Assembly: GCA_039679375.1 (NCBI GenBank)
Contig: JBDKVA010000193.1
Coordinates: forward strand, 9,506 to 73,505
Reading direction: 5' to 3'
From: JBDKVA01 sp039679375
Lineage (GTDB): Bacteria > Bacillota > Clostridia > Acetivibrionales > DTU013
Length of the DNA stretch: 64,000 nt
Shown here: positions 16,860 to 27,100 of the stretch, piece after piece
Numbering within the stretch: position 1 is the first letter of the stretch
Layout: each line of letters opens with the position of its first letter
Made by a program: the position numbers and the translations under genes
The notes under the pieces: model-generated
The model's input: the letters and a program-made list of their open reading frames with translations, nothing else
Databases searched by the model: none
What the model was told of the DNA's origin: nothing

Positions 16860-18398
16860 ATGAATAAAAAAATTTTGTTTTTTATTGCAGCGGCGCTTCT
16901 CATTGCGGCAATAACAGGCGTCATTATTAAAATATCAACCGGACGCGGAACAGACGATGAAGGAGAGGAGTTCCTTCCAGCGGTTGAACAGATCGATGTT
17001 AAGGATCTGGAGGATGCGAAGCTGACCATTTATATCGAGGGTGAGAGATCCAATGCATTGACAGAGGTGCTGGATGCGATAAACAGCAAGCTGCGTGATG
17101 AACTCAAGACCGAACTTGCATTTGAGCTTGTATGGGAGTATCCGGAGAATTATCTCAACACCGTAATAAAAGCTGTTTCATCCGGTTTACCCTGCGACGC
17201 CTTTTACTTTTCCTCTTATTTTCCTATTACGCTTAAAGAATTGGCGGCAGAGGGCCTGGCGAAGGATATTACCGATTTGTTCCCTCAATATGCGCCCAAT
17301 TATTTCAGCAAATTTTCAAAAGAAGATATTGATGCAATCGATATAAATGGCAAAATATATGCAATACCCTCAAGGATACCGAACACGAGCAGAAAATGTG
17401 TACTGGTAAGGTCGGATATCATGGGAAAATATAATCTGCCTGAGATTAAGAGTTATTCGGATTATGAGTTATATCTTGAGGCGGTGAAGAAAAATGAACC
17501 GGATTTGATCCCCATGATATACTGGGATACTACGCTTGGGCTGTTTTCAGAAGTAAACGGTTATGCCACAATGGATTATGAGATAGGACTTGTATATAAA
17601 TGGAACAGCCCGTCAATCAAGCTGGAGGCATGGGAACAGACGGACGGTTTTGCGGATGGCTTGAACAGGATAAAAAACTGGCGGGATAAGGGGTATTTGA
17701 CCAAGAATGTCGGAATTGCTTCCATTGATGAGCAAATAATCAAAAGCGGCAAGTGGGCTTCCTTTATTGGCCGCTGGGGAAATCAGTTTGACTATAATGC
17801 GATCCTTACGGCAAACGGTATACAGGATTACAAATATGAAGCGTACCAGCTGCATGAAGGCGTTTCTGAAAGGAATTCACCCCTTGAAAATGGCCTGCTT
17901 GTCAATGATAAATCGGCGCTGGCAGACAGGGTATTGATGTTTATTGAATGGCTGCAGTCCAAACAGGAAAATTACGATATGCTGATGTACGGCATAAAAG
18001 GCACACATTATATTGAGATGAAGGATTACATTACACCTCCTGAGGACGTAAAAATGGAGAATTCTTTTTTCTCCTGGGGATGGAAGGCGCCATTCCGGAA
18101 TATGGATTATGAACGGGTAAATTATCCGGGATTGAAGGAGCAAATAAAAAACTATAATGATGTGATCAATAATAAGACAAAATATCCGCCGCATATGGGA
18201 TTTTTCCCAAATTATTCTGAAATGAACGGTATTATAAGCAGGCGAATGGCATTCTCAGAACTGGACCGGAAAATTTACACGGGCAGCTTTGAGGATAGCG
18301 ATATTGGAGAATATATAAAAGAGCAGAAAGAAAGCGGGATTGATAACATTGTTCTTCAGGTGCAGCAGCAGCTTGATGAATACTTGAAGGAGAAATGA
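16860..18398 (+). CDS. Membrane-anchored extracellular solute-binding protein (family 1 like)
   Basis: 512 aa from ATG 16860 (GGAAAGGTGG upstream). An N-terminal hydrophobic segment (KKILFFIAAALLIAAITGV) exports or anchors the protein. There is no lipobox Cys, which is unusual for a Gram-positive binding protein. The body has the family 1 binding-protein pattern: LTIYIEGERSN, a lobe with LAAEGLAKDITDLFPQYAPN, and INGKIYAIPSRIPNTSRKC, where the closely related LplA/LipO-type proteins also read NGKIYAIP. The C-terminus resembles that group too. It should bind a sugar or oligosaccharide outside the cell. No permease or ATPase gene is adjacent, so the partner transporter is elsewhere or it acts as a sensor component. 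Confidence 0.75.
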   Translation: MNKKILFFIAAALLIAAITGVIIKISTGRGTDDEGEEFLPAVEQIDVKDLEDAKLTIYIEGERSNALTEVLDAINSKLRDELKTELAFELVWEYPENYLNTVIKAVSSGLPCDAFYFSSYFPITLKELAAEGLAKDITDLFPQYAPNYFSKFSKEDIDAIDINGKIYAIPSRIPNTSRKCVLVRSDIMGKYNLPEIKSYSDYELYLEAVKKNEPDLIPMIYWDTTLGLFSEVNGYATMDYEIGLVYKWNSPSIKLEAWEQTDGFADGLNRIKNWRDKGYLTKNVGIASIDEQIIKSGKWASFIGRWGNQFDYNAILTANGIQDYKYEAYQLHEGVSERNSPLENGLLVNDKSALADRVLMFIEWLQSKQENYDMLMYGIKGTHYIEMKDYITPPEDVKMENSFFSWGWKAPFRNMDYERVNYPGLKEQIKNYNDVINNKTKYPPHMGFFPNYSEMNGIISRRMAFSELDRKIYTGSFEDSDIGEYIKEQKESGIDNIVLQVQQQLDEYLKEK

Positions 18399-18439
18399 TA
18401 TACCGGGGCTGCTGCACTGATTTTTAACAGCTGCCCTCG

Positions 18440-21169
18440 TTAATCCTCCCTCAAAATCAACTTCATATTATTTTCCGTCATTGCGCCCATGTTGCACAGG
18501 TAGGCTGCCAATTTTGTATCTGTTCCTTTCATTGAAGCGTTTAATATCATGTAGGAGGCAAAGACCATGTCATCATAGAAAAACGGCCTGTCCTTAAGCC
18601 ATTGTACGTTATCTTCCATGATGATTCCTTTGCTGCAGGCTGTGGATAGGGCGCCGGTATACAGGAAATCTCCCTTTATATCCGAATAGCCCAATGCACG
18701 CAGCATGAAAGTATAAAATTGATTTGCAGTTGCCGGTTGGTCAGCACCGAAAAGATCAGCTGAAATTCCATTGGTAAGCTGATTTTTATAGAGATACCCG
18801 ATGTAACTGTCGGCCCATTCGGGAACATCTTTAAAGGGATGTTTGTTTGCCTGCTCAAGTGCTTCCTTTTCTTTTCCCAGAAGCCTGACAAGAACTATAG
18901 CAGCCTGAACCCGGTTAACCCGGCTTGTCAGATCTATGCCATTATTATCCCCGCGCACAATGCCGGCTGTCTTTAAATCATCCGCCATAGATTTGTTGCG
19001 CCGGATATCCGGCTTCCAGACAAACATGGTCAGGGTATCTGGAAATTTCACTTTTTTGAGTGAACTGTCAAAATTTCCATACATAGACTGATAGATGCCT
19101 TCACTGACTGTTAAATGAAAAGAGTACTCTATGAATCCTGCATCCAGGGGCATGTTTAATGTGAATTCGGTATAAGTTTTACTTCCGCTATGAAGCACAG
19201 GAAGTGTAATTATTACCTGGCTGCCGCGGATATCCTTTTGCAGGTCTGCTATTATCGACCATTCATACTTCACGCCTTTACCTGTTACCAGTTTTGATAT
19301 GTCTGTCAGACCTCCCGGTAAATCATATACATTGAGCTGTAATTTGATTTCCTTGCATTTTGCAGCTTCCGGATCGGTTATTTCAACCTGCACGGGTGTG
19401 GATTTACCCAGCTCCACTTTCGAAGGAGTCATTTTTATGATGTTGTCGCTGTGCTCGGTACGATAGACATATGATCGAAGGAAATCGCTGATATCCGCTG
19501 CGGTTACATCGAAGCCCAGACCGCGGTAAAAGGTGAAGAAATCCGAATGGTCTTTGCCTGTTGTTTCATTCAGCAGTGAGATAATTTCCTGCTCCGTAAG
19601 GTCGCCTTTGGATAAATCCTTGCTTTTCCGGGCTTTATATATGAAATTGATGAAATTATCATTGTAATTAATCGGTGTATAAACCGATGTGCCAAAACCA
19701 AAATCATCGGAAGCCGAAACCAATTCCTGGTTGATAAAATATGCAGAATTATGACCGGAATACCAGTAGCCTGAGATATACTGCAAAAACAGCTCAAAGT
19801 CCTTTCTTTGCGAGTCCAGAAGATTTGGATCCAGCTTGTCATATCGCAGGATATATTGATTGTAGAATTCCGTCCAGTCAGTTCCTGTTAAAGCCTTAAG
19901 CTCATTTAGCATGGTTTCCGGTTCAATAAAAACCGGATCGGGCGCGGAATATGTTTTCCAAATATGGGACATAAAATCGTTTATTGTTTTTTGCCCATTG
20001 GTGTCCCTCTTTATCTTGTCATCTATCATGAGAACAGTAAGGAAACCTGTGACATATCCTGCTGAATTCTGCTCCAAGTTCCCGTACTTCAAGCCTCTCA
20101 GATAATGTATCTTTTTCTCGTATTCCATGCCTTCCCACATGGGATTGCCCGTAATTTCAGCAGTAAGAAATCCTTCGGAATATATAGAGTAGCCTTCACG
20201 GAATATGTCAAAAAAGGCGCCGTTAAAATTGATACGCGCGGGATAAGTGGGACCAAAGCAATAATGCATCATATGGTGGGGTGTTGACTGAAACATAAAG
20301 CTCCCGTCTATTCGCTGCCTCAGCCAGGTGTACCCGCCCTGCCAGTAGTCCGGCCCGACCAGGAGCATGCTTTTTGGCATATAATCGTCGCCGAACATTT
20401 TCCTGTATTCCAGCCAGGTTTTATGGAACATGTCCGCGGAGTTTTTGGCTTCTTCTGCTGCCGTATTGTCATAATATGCCTTCCAATGCCGGAAGGTATA
20501 ATTTTTCATACCTACAGTCCTGACCTTGAAACCGTCGTTGTAGCTATATGTTTTGTCAAAGGCAAACTCACCGATATCCCAGTCGCTGACACCGATTTCA
20601 AGTGCAAGGTTACGATAATTCAGAGGAGTGATTTGAAACCAATCGCCATCCTGAGGATAGATGGTAGCAATCTGCCACGGTCCGGGTACGTCAATCTTCA
20701 CCTTTGCGGAAGAAACCGCCTGTCCTGACGGCATCAGGAAAACATCATAGCCGGTGAACTTCGCACCCCATGCAGCAATGCTGGTTCCGCGTTCGTGATT
20801 CAGGATGTTCATATCTATTTCATATGAAGCTGTAATTGTATCTGCAGCGCCGGCTACTTCCAGGGTTCGATTATCTATCTTTTTATATTCAAGCTTTTTA
20901 CCGTCCGCTGCGGTAATATTCAGACCGGCAATAGCATCAAGAGAGGTATTGTAGCCCATGAAGCCCAGCTCCAGGCGAAGTGAACCCGAGACATTGCGAT
21001 AAACGGCATTTACTTTAAATTGCTGCGGTTGGACTGAAATGAAGACCTGGTATTCTACGGAAAGCCCCTGCTCTGTATTGGAATCCGGCGATTCTGCCAT
21101 GACCTGATACGGGCAGGCCGATGAAAAAACAATTAGCAGGCTTAACAGCAATAATGTAAATTTTCTCAT
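18440..21169 (-). CDS. Exported SLH-domain surface protein with degenerate M1/M61-like peptidase domain
   Basis: About 909 aa from ATG 21169 (AAAGGTG 9 nt upstream on the minus strand); a nearby ATG at 21178 abuts the site. Residues 1-25 are a signal peptide (KFTLLLLSLLIVFSSA...VMA). The middle resembles gluzincin aminopeptidases: an N-terminal beta region, then a helical domain with TPHHMMHYCFGP where HExxH is expected and YSEGFLTAEI about 30 residues later, where the third ligand Glu belongs. The catalytic Glu is thus His, so the domain is probably not a standard peptidase. The C-terminal 170 residues are SLH repeats (VRGDNNGIDLTSRVNRVQAA, HPFKDVPEWADSYIGYL, NGISADLFGADQPATANQF), which bind cell-wall polymers. 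Cell-surface location is expected. Converges with the solute-binding protein gene and diverges from the 21.4 kb cluster. Confidence 0.85.
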   Translation of the reverse strand: MRKFTLLLLSLLIVFSSACPYQVMAESPDSNTEQGLSVEYQVFISVQPQQFKVNAVYRNVSGSLRLELGFMGYNTSLDAIAGLNITAADGKKLEYKKIDNRTLEVAGAADTITASYEIDMNILNHERGTSIAAWGAKFTGYDVFLMPSGQAVSSAKVKIDVPGPWQIATIYPQDGDWFQITPLNYRNLALEIGVSDWDIGEFAFDKTYSYNDGFKVRTVGMKNYTFRHWKAYYDNTAAEEAKNSADMFHKTWLEYRKMFGDDYMPKSMLLVGPDYWQGGYTWLRQRIDGSFMFQSTPHHMMHYCFGPTYPARINFNGAFFDIFREGYSIYSEGFLTAEITGNPMWEGMEYEKKIHYLRGLKYGNLEQNSAGYVTGFLTVLMIDDKIKRDTNGQKTINDFMSHIWKTYSAPDPVFIEPETMLNELKALTGTDWTEFYNQYILRYDKLDPNLLDSQRKDFELFLQYISGYWYSGHNSAYFINQELVSASDDFGFGTSVYTPINYNDNFINFIYKARKSKDLSKGDLTEQEIISLLNETTGKDHSDFFTFYRGLGFDVTAADISDFLRSYVYRTEHSDNIIKMTPSKVELGKSTPVQVEITDPEAAKCKEIKLQLNVYDLPGGLTDISKLVTGKGVKYEWSIIADLQKDIRGSQVIITLPVLHSGSKTYTEFTLNMPLDAGFIEYSFHLTVSEGIYQSMYGNFDSSLKKVKFPDTLTMFVWKPDIRRNKSMADDLKTAGIVRGDNNGIDLTSRVNRVQAAIVLVRLLGKEKEALEQANKHPFKDVPEWADSYIGYLYKNQLTNGISADLFGADQPATANQFYTFMLRALGYSDIKGDFLYTGALSTACSKGIIMEDNVQWLKDRPFFYDDMVFASYMILNASMKGTDTKLAAYLCNMGAMTENNMKLILRED

Positions 21170-21218
21170 TGTTCGCATCACCTTTATATTATTATTTGGC
21201 AGATACTTAACAGTAGCT

Positions 21219-21247
21219 ATAATACCATAATTTACTTTTGATTTCAA
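21219..21247 (-). promoter_or_regulatory. Promoter of the SLH-domain protein gene
   Basis: On the minus strand TTGAAA (21247-21242), a 17-bp spacer and TATTAT (21224-21219), about 50 nt before the chosen start. Confidence 0.55.
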
Positions 21248-21367
21248 TCCGGATAAGCTTGCCTGTTCTATCGGCAGCTTATGTGCTATATGTATTGGAA
21301 TGAAAATCGGTATGAAGTACATATGATCCTGCTTTTGTCCGGCTAATGGTTATAAAAAAATGAAATA

Positions 21368-21396
21368 TTGACATTTTTATTTATATATTATAAAAT
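21368..21396 (+). promoter_or_regulatory. Promoter of the five-gene DUF6603 cluster
   Basis: TTGACA (21368-21373), a 17-bp AT-rich spacer and TAAAAT (21391-21396), 38 bp before the first ATG. No other good promoter was seen between the five genes. Confidence 0.6.
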
Positions 21397-21434
21397 TTAG
21401 AAAAAAGAATATGGCGGATTTATGAGGTGTATTT

Positions 21435-24098
21435 ATGGTGAGGAAGACAGAAAAAAGGCTGCCGTTCAACTATAGCGCCGCAGACCTGGGACAAGCCGTT
21501 TCAGGCGGTATTACACCAGGCGGGGAATATCATCTTGTCAGTTATCTCACGCCACCTGTTGCGAAAGGCTCCTTTAACGATTATGTTGTATTTGTTACAA
21601 ATGGCGTGACCGAGCCGGACCATTACCTCTGGACCTTTCAATGCGTTTACACTAAGAAAACTTACATAACGAAAGAAATAACACAGGACGGCCTTTTCCA
21701 GTTCCAAATCCCGGCGGATGCCGAACGACTGGAAGTAAAGGTAGAACTGTGCGATATGCTGGGTACTGTACTCGCCACGCTGGTCATGGAGCAGGCTGCC
21801 ATAAGCAGCTTTGCTGTTGTCGATGCGCTGATGGAGCCTTCGGCGCCGGCAGTTAACAATATCAGCAAGTTTGTGGATGCCGGAAACCCTGAAACGACAA
21901 GGGAGATATTTGATAACTTCAGAGTTTACATAGAAGAAGCCGCTTTTAAGGAAGCAGATCTGCTGATCCAGGCGGGAGGAGCGGAAGGTATCCCTCCGGC
22001 ATTTCTGGCTTCCGTTGTTTATAAGGAAGCGATTTTCAGACCATATCAGTTCACATGGTCCAGGCCTTATCTTGCGGCGGAGTTTACCCGGAGCTACGAG
22101 CTGGAGGAGGCGGCGGAAGAGATCAACGGGGTATTGGGTTCCAAACTTATTACACATCTGGACAATACCTTTGGCGTATGCCAGATTTCGCTTGCGACAC
22201 TGGCAATGCACCTTGGATTGATCACGTTGCGTGAACTTCCTTCAACAGGCAGGGATGCCGTGCTTAAAAATATCGCTGATGACTACGCGGCGGCAATAGC
22301 CGGAAAAGATACGGAAACAGACCTTTTCAACCTGCTTCGTTTTCCAAAAACGAACATCTTGATGTGCGCAAAGATTTTGAACAGCCTGAAAAACAGAAGT
22401 AAACGATGGCCTGACGTCAAATTCAAGGATTTTATGAGCAATGAAAATGTTGTGAAGATCATTGCCACCGAATACAACCTCGGGGCAACCGACACGCCGA
22501 GAGACAAGGTGGGCGCCAGTCATTACGGCGTCGATGTTCTCAAATATTCGAAGTCCCATCTGATCCGTTTCTTTTTTACACACAGTGTGAATTCCTACAT
22601 GCTCGACAGCACCGTTTCTCTTAAAAAGGGCGACAGTGATAAAATGGCCTCTGTGCTGCTGGATAATGCAAGTGCGCAGGTAGCCAGGCATTTTGTCACC
22701 GAGCTGCAGACGGATCTATTCAACCTGGCGTTTCTTGAATCAAAATATATCACCGGGTACTTTGGTGTGGAGACTGAAAATGCACTGACCGCTTTCAAGC
22801 TTTTTGCACGTAATACTTACAGACTGAACAGGTACACGATGGCCCCGACGTCCGTTCCGGATATTTTTACGGGTCAGCCGACCGGCATTGCGGATGCCGC
22901 TGTGGCAGCCGAAATCAGAAAATGGTTCAAAAACGGCTGGATCGGCATTTCTCCTTATGGGAATTACAAGCTCATGAAAGGCGACCGTGATGACGCTAAA
23001 ATTTATGAAGGGCAGCCACGCGTAGACGCCATTGGCAAATATGTCTGCGAGCTGCAAAAAGACCTGCTTCGCCTGGGTTACTGGGTCAGTACCCCTGTCA
23101 CAAGCAATGGCACGGTCGACAGCCATGGAACATCTATGGACGGCAGCTTTGGCGATTCGTGCAGAGGGTCGGTCTATCTTTTCCAGCGTGAGCACGGACT
23201 TAATCCGACAGGAGAAGTTGACCTTCTGACCGGCAGCAAAATCAAGGAAAAGGTACTTGAGACAGGTGCGCAAAAATACCGCAGGCCGGGATATCCGGCG
23301 GCGCTTAATTATGGAGGCACCGCCTATAACCTTACTCTTTATCAGCTTCCTCCGTCCGATGATTATTATATGAAAAATGCCAATTTCTATTTAAAAAATA
23401 ATTATAAGTATATTGATAATGCCTGGGGACAGTTGAATATGATCGAAATGCTCGAAAATACCGCCTCCGACTGGGTAAAGGGCGGAAATGAGTGCTTCCT
23501 GATCGTAGACCTGTCGCATGACGACGGAACGGAAATAGAGTTCGGTGCAGGGAATAAGCATCATCCATTAGGCGCAAAGGTCGATATCAACAGCGCGAAT
23601 TATTGCCATCTGCTGTCTTCTGATTTTGACAGGCACAAATCGCTTGAGCTTGCCAACTTGTTCATCGAAAAAGGGGCGCTGCGGATCCTGTTCTGCTGCC
23701 CCTATGTGTCCGATAATGCGAGAAATCCGGGTGAACCAAGGAAGGTTTATCCGCTGGTGGATCATCATCATCATTATCATATTGATACATATCTGATTTC
23801 CCCCAATGAAACGGGAACGACAGTCAACCACCCCGGCCAGTTTTGCAAATGCAGGACTTATGAGACCGATCCGGCGACGAACGCAAGTGTGGAGGTGTAC
23901 AAGAACTGCACCAAGTGGGTCGACCCTGCGGATGAGCAGAATGTGGTAAACAGTGAATGGACCGAATTGCAAAAGGACATGTCTCCGCAAGAAATCGCGG
24001 CGGTTTCAGACATTGCAGCTTATGTGCGCGATCACTCTTCAAGGTACTGCTTGTATGAAAAAAGGGCAGGGAAAAGACAACCTGCCGATAATCAATGA
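21435..24098 (+). CDS. Lysozyme-like / PG-binding / LAS-type peptidase fusion, first gene of the DUF6603 cluster
   Basis: 887 aa, ATG 21435 after GAGGTG. Residues 1-130 are a beta-rich module (NYSAADLGQAV, ITQDGLFQFQIPADAERLEV). Residues about 175-390 look like a lysozyme/transglycosylase fold: IPPAFLASVVYKEAIFRP with a candidate catalytic Glu, NTFGVCQISLATLAM, then KIIATEYNLG. Two peptidoglycan-binding modules follow (VTELQTDLFNLAFLESKYI and CELQKDLLRLGYW with LFQREHGLNPTGEVD). The last 250 residues have HHPLGAKVDI and VDHHHHYHIDTYL, the His/Asp and His-x-His zinc ligands of LAS-family (MepA-like) peptidases. The protein should cut both glycan and peptide bonds of murein. It has no signal peptide, as in phage or tail-like lysins. 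Starts the cluster; 13 nt separate it from the DUF6603 gene. Confidence 0.8.
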   Translation: MVRKTEKRLPFNYSAADLGQAVSGGITPGGEYHLVSYLTPPVAKGSFNDYVVFVTNGVTEPDHYLWTFQCVYTKKTYITKEITQDGLFQFQIPADAERLEVKVELCDMLGTVLATLVMEQAAISSFAVVDALMEPSAPAVNNISKFVDAGNPETTREIFDNFRVYIEEAAFKEADLLIQAGGAEGIPPAFLASVVYKEAIFRPYQFTWSRPYLAAEFTRSYELEEAAEEINGVLGSKLITHLDNTFGVCQISLATLAMHLGLITLRELPSTGRDAVLKNIADDYAAAIAGKDTETDLFNLLRFPKTNILMCAKILNSLKNRSKRWPDVKFKDFMSNENVVKIIATEYNLGATDTPRDKVGASHYGVDVLKYSKSHLIRFFFTHSVNSYMLDSTVSLKKGDSDKMASVLLDNASAQVARHFVTELQTDLFNLAFLESKYITGYFGVETENALTAFKLFARNTYRLNRYTMAPTSVPDIFTGQPTGIADAAVAAEIRKWFKNGWIGISPYGNYKLMKGDRDDAKIYEGQPRVDAIGKYVCELQKDLLRLGYWVSTPVTSNGTVDSHGTSMDGSFGDSCRGSVYLFQREHGLNPTGEVDLLTGSKIKEKVLETGAQKYRRPGYPAALNYGGTAYNLTLYQLPPSDDYYMKNANFYLKNNYKYIDNAWGQLNMIEMLENTASDWVKGGNECFLIVDLSHDDGTEIEFGAGNKHHPLGAKVDINSANYCHLLSSDFDRHKSLELANLFIEKGALRILFCCPYVSDNARNPGEPRKVYPLVDHHHHYHIDTYLISPNETGTTVNHPGQFCKCRTYETDPATNASVEVYKNCTKWVDPADEQNVVNSEWTELQKDMSPQEIAAVSDIAAYVRDHSSRYCLYEKRAGKRQPADNQ

Positions 24099-24111
24099 TT
24101 GAGGTGCGAAT

Positions 24112-27100
24112 ATGAGCAATTCTCTTTTTGAACTGGTAATCGGCGAAGTATCCAGTGCGCTTGCACCGCTGATCAAATTAAAGGCGACGGGAGCCGATGG
24201 TTCCATTAATGTGGAACGCTGCAGCAAAAATGTGGAAACGCTGCTCGGTGAACTGGGCTACAAGCCGCCGGCCATCGGCGTTTATTCGGATATTGCCGTA
24301 GGACTTGCCGCTGCTGTAAAAGCGGTCACGGACATCCTGGACAGGCTGAAAAATGACGTCAACAGCGACCTGATGGATCTGGCAAAGGATATCTTTCCTA
24401 TATTGAAAGACGTTTTCCCGGCAATCAAGAAGGTGGCTGAGGATTTTAAAAATGGTGCGTTTGAAGATAGTGCCGGGGAAATGGGGCAATTCTTTACTTC
24501 AACCAACTTTGACGAGACCTTTCCAAGGCGGCTGCTGGATTACCTGATCCTGGCCCATCTGAAACGCAGCTACCCGAAAATATACAGTGTACTGCTAGTA
24601 TTGGGCTTTGCCCGGAGCATAGATCAAGAAGAAGCGGTAAATGAATATAAATCGAAATGCGTATTGCAGGTCTTGAACTGGGAGGCGGTGCCGGTCCTGT
24701 TCAAGGATCCGCTTTCCATTCCGGCCTCCGCATATGATTTTGGGGAGAACTTCAATGCAGAGCGATTCATGGCATACCTGGAGCTTTTTATCCGGAGCTT
24801 TGGCATTCCGGGAGGACTTTACCCTCTGGATGACACTGTCTGCGCCAAATTGACCGGAACGGTACAGAATGCGCCGGGCACACAGGAGGATGGACCGAAA
24901 GAAATGCGTATACCCGTCTTCACCTCCGGTGATTGGACCCAGGGAGATTTCAGTGCGCTGAATCTATGCATTGCGCCGATTAAGAACACTGCCGGTACAC
25001 AGACACTCTCATATAAAGGTTTCGGAGCATATTTCAACGGCAGTCTGGCCGAATCCATCGAACTGGCTGAATCCTTGAAGCTGGGCATTGCTGCCGATAT
25101 GCAAAAGCCCATCCTTGTGAAGGTGCTTCCGGGCCAGGTCGCAGTGGAAATGCTGACGGACGATGGCAGCTGCTTTTCAGGCAGGCTAGCCGCAAAGCTG
25201 ACCTACCGGCGCGCTGAACCAACCGTGCTCATCGGCTTTGCTGATGCGCTGAGCATTGGATTTGACGGTTTAGCGCTCAGCACTGCTGTGGAAAAGAGTC
25301 CGACCGGTGCGGATTATCTGGTCGAAGCGGATGTGATCGGGTTGTTTGCGCAAATACAGGCAGGTGAAGGCGATTCGTTCCTGCAAAAAATCCTGCCCTC
25401 CGATCCGATAAGGGTAAGCTTCGATATTGGGTTTGGCTATTCAAAGGCAAAAAAATTCTATATCAAGTTCGGCAGCGATGGCCAGGGAGGAGAGTTGAAC
25501 TACACCTGGCATCTGAATAAAGAACTGGGTCCGGTCCTCATCCGCGATATCATCTTCTCGCTGAAGAGCGAGGATAAGAAAATCAAGGCATCGGCTGCGG
25601 TATGCGCCAGGGCTGAGCTTGGACCGGTCACATTCCTTGTAGAGAAGGTTGGACTTGCAATTATTGTGGATATGGATAAACCCGGTATTTTAGGCAAGGC
25701 CGATATGTATGTCGACTTTAAATTGCCTGAAGCCGTAGGTATCAATATTGAAGCTTCAGCTGTAACGGGCGGAGGGTATCTTGCCATCAATGACACGGGA
25801 TATGAAGGAATCCTCAGCATATCCGTCAGCGGCAAGTTTTCTGTTACGGCCATTGGTATTTTAACTACAAAACCACCGGATGGCGGCGATTATTTCTCAT
25901 TGAAAATCATAGGTAATGTGCTTTTCCCACCCGTTCAGCTTGGGTATGGCTTTTTCCTTTCCGGTGTAGGGATTGCGGCGGCGATCAATTCGGCGATGAA
26001 TGTGACTGCTTTGCAAAATTCAGTCCGGGATGGTTCCATCACTTCGATCATGTTTCCGCCTGACCCTATAAAAAACGCACCAAGGATCATAAATGACATC
26101 AAGACGCTTTTGCCGGCATGCGAGGGTTCCCATGTGTTCGGCGTCATGGTAAAAATCGGCTGGGGAGGCGCGGTCGCGATCCTTGACGGTGAACTCGGCA
26201 TTTTCATTCAGGTAGGCAAGAGCTTCAAGCTGGCGATCGCAGGTATCATCAGGGCTGTATTGCCAAAGCCGGAAAGTGCGGTTGTTTCGCTGCAGCTTGC
26301 GGTGATCGGCATTCTTGATCTGGAAACCGAAACGATTTCCATCGATGCCTCGCTGTTCAGCTCAAAAATCCTGACATGGCCTATTTCAGGAGATATGGCG
26401 CTTCGCCTCTGCTATGGAGACAACGCTTATTTTGCAATGTCGGTCGGCGGATTTTTCCCTGGGTACAGGGCGCCGGGAGGCTTTCCGGAGCTTAGGCGGC
26501 TTGCGATCTGCTTTGGAGAGGACAACCCGAAAATCATGCTGGGTTCCTATTTTGCCATCACCGACAACTCGGTCCAGTTCGGAGCCGGAGTGGAATTCCT
26601 GTTCCAGAAGGATTTCGGAGGTATTATCGGAAACATCAAGCTTGAGGGCACCGGCGGTTTTGATGCGCTGATACTGTTCCGGCCCAAATTCTACTTTGAA
26701 TGCGCCCTCTATTTCAGGCTGAATTTGAGCCGCAATGATGTAAAATTATTCTTCCTGAGCCTGGATGCACATTTCTCCGGCCCGAATGTATTCCATCTCT
26801 ATGGCAGCTGTACGGTAGATATAGCGGGCATTTTCTCGAAGGAGTTTGACTTTGACGAGTACTTCGGAGACGAGATTCCCGAGCCGCAGTCACCCAGGAT
26901 CAGCGCTCTCGGCCTTTTGCAGGAAGAGATCAGAAGCAGTGCCAACTGGATCCCCATGGGGCCGACAGAAACGGAAACTCTGGTTACATTCCGATACGGT
27001 GAGGATGTTAAGCAGTATGTCAATATAGAGGGCGGGATCCGGTTCAGCCAGGGCTTGCTGCCGCTGGAGCGCGAGATCGAGAAGCTCGGGGAATCTGAAA

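Noticed and set aside
18399..18439. Hairpin between two convergent genes as a shared terminator
   Set aside because: The stem has a mismatch in its core and no proper T tract on either strand.
21501..22211. Minus-strand frame of 236 codons opposite the murein hydrolase gene
   Set aside because: No ribosome binding site or domain; the plus-strand protein has recognisable motifs over the same bases.
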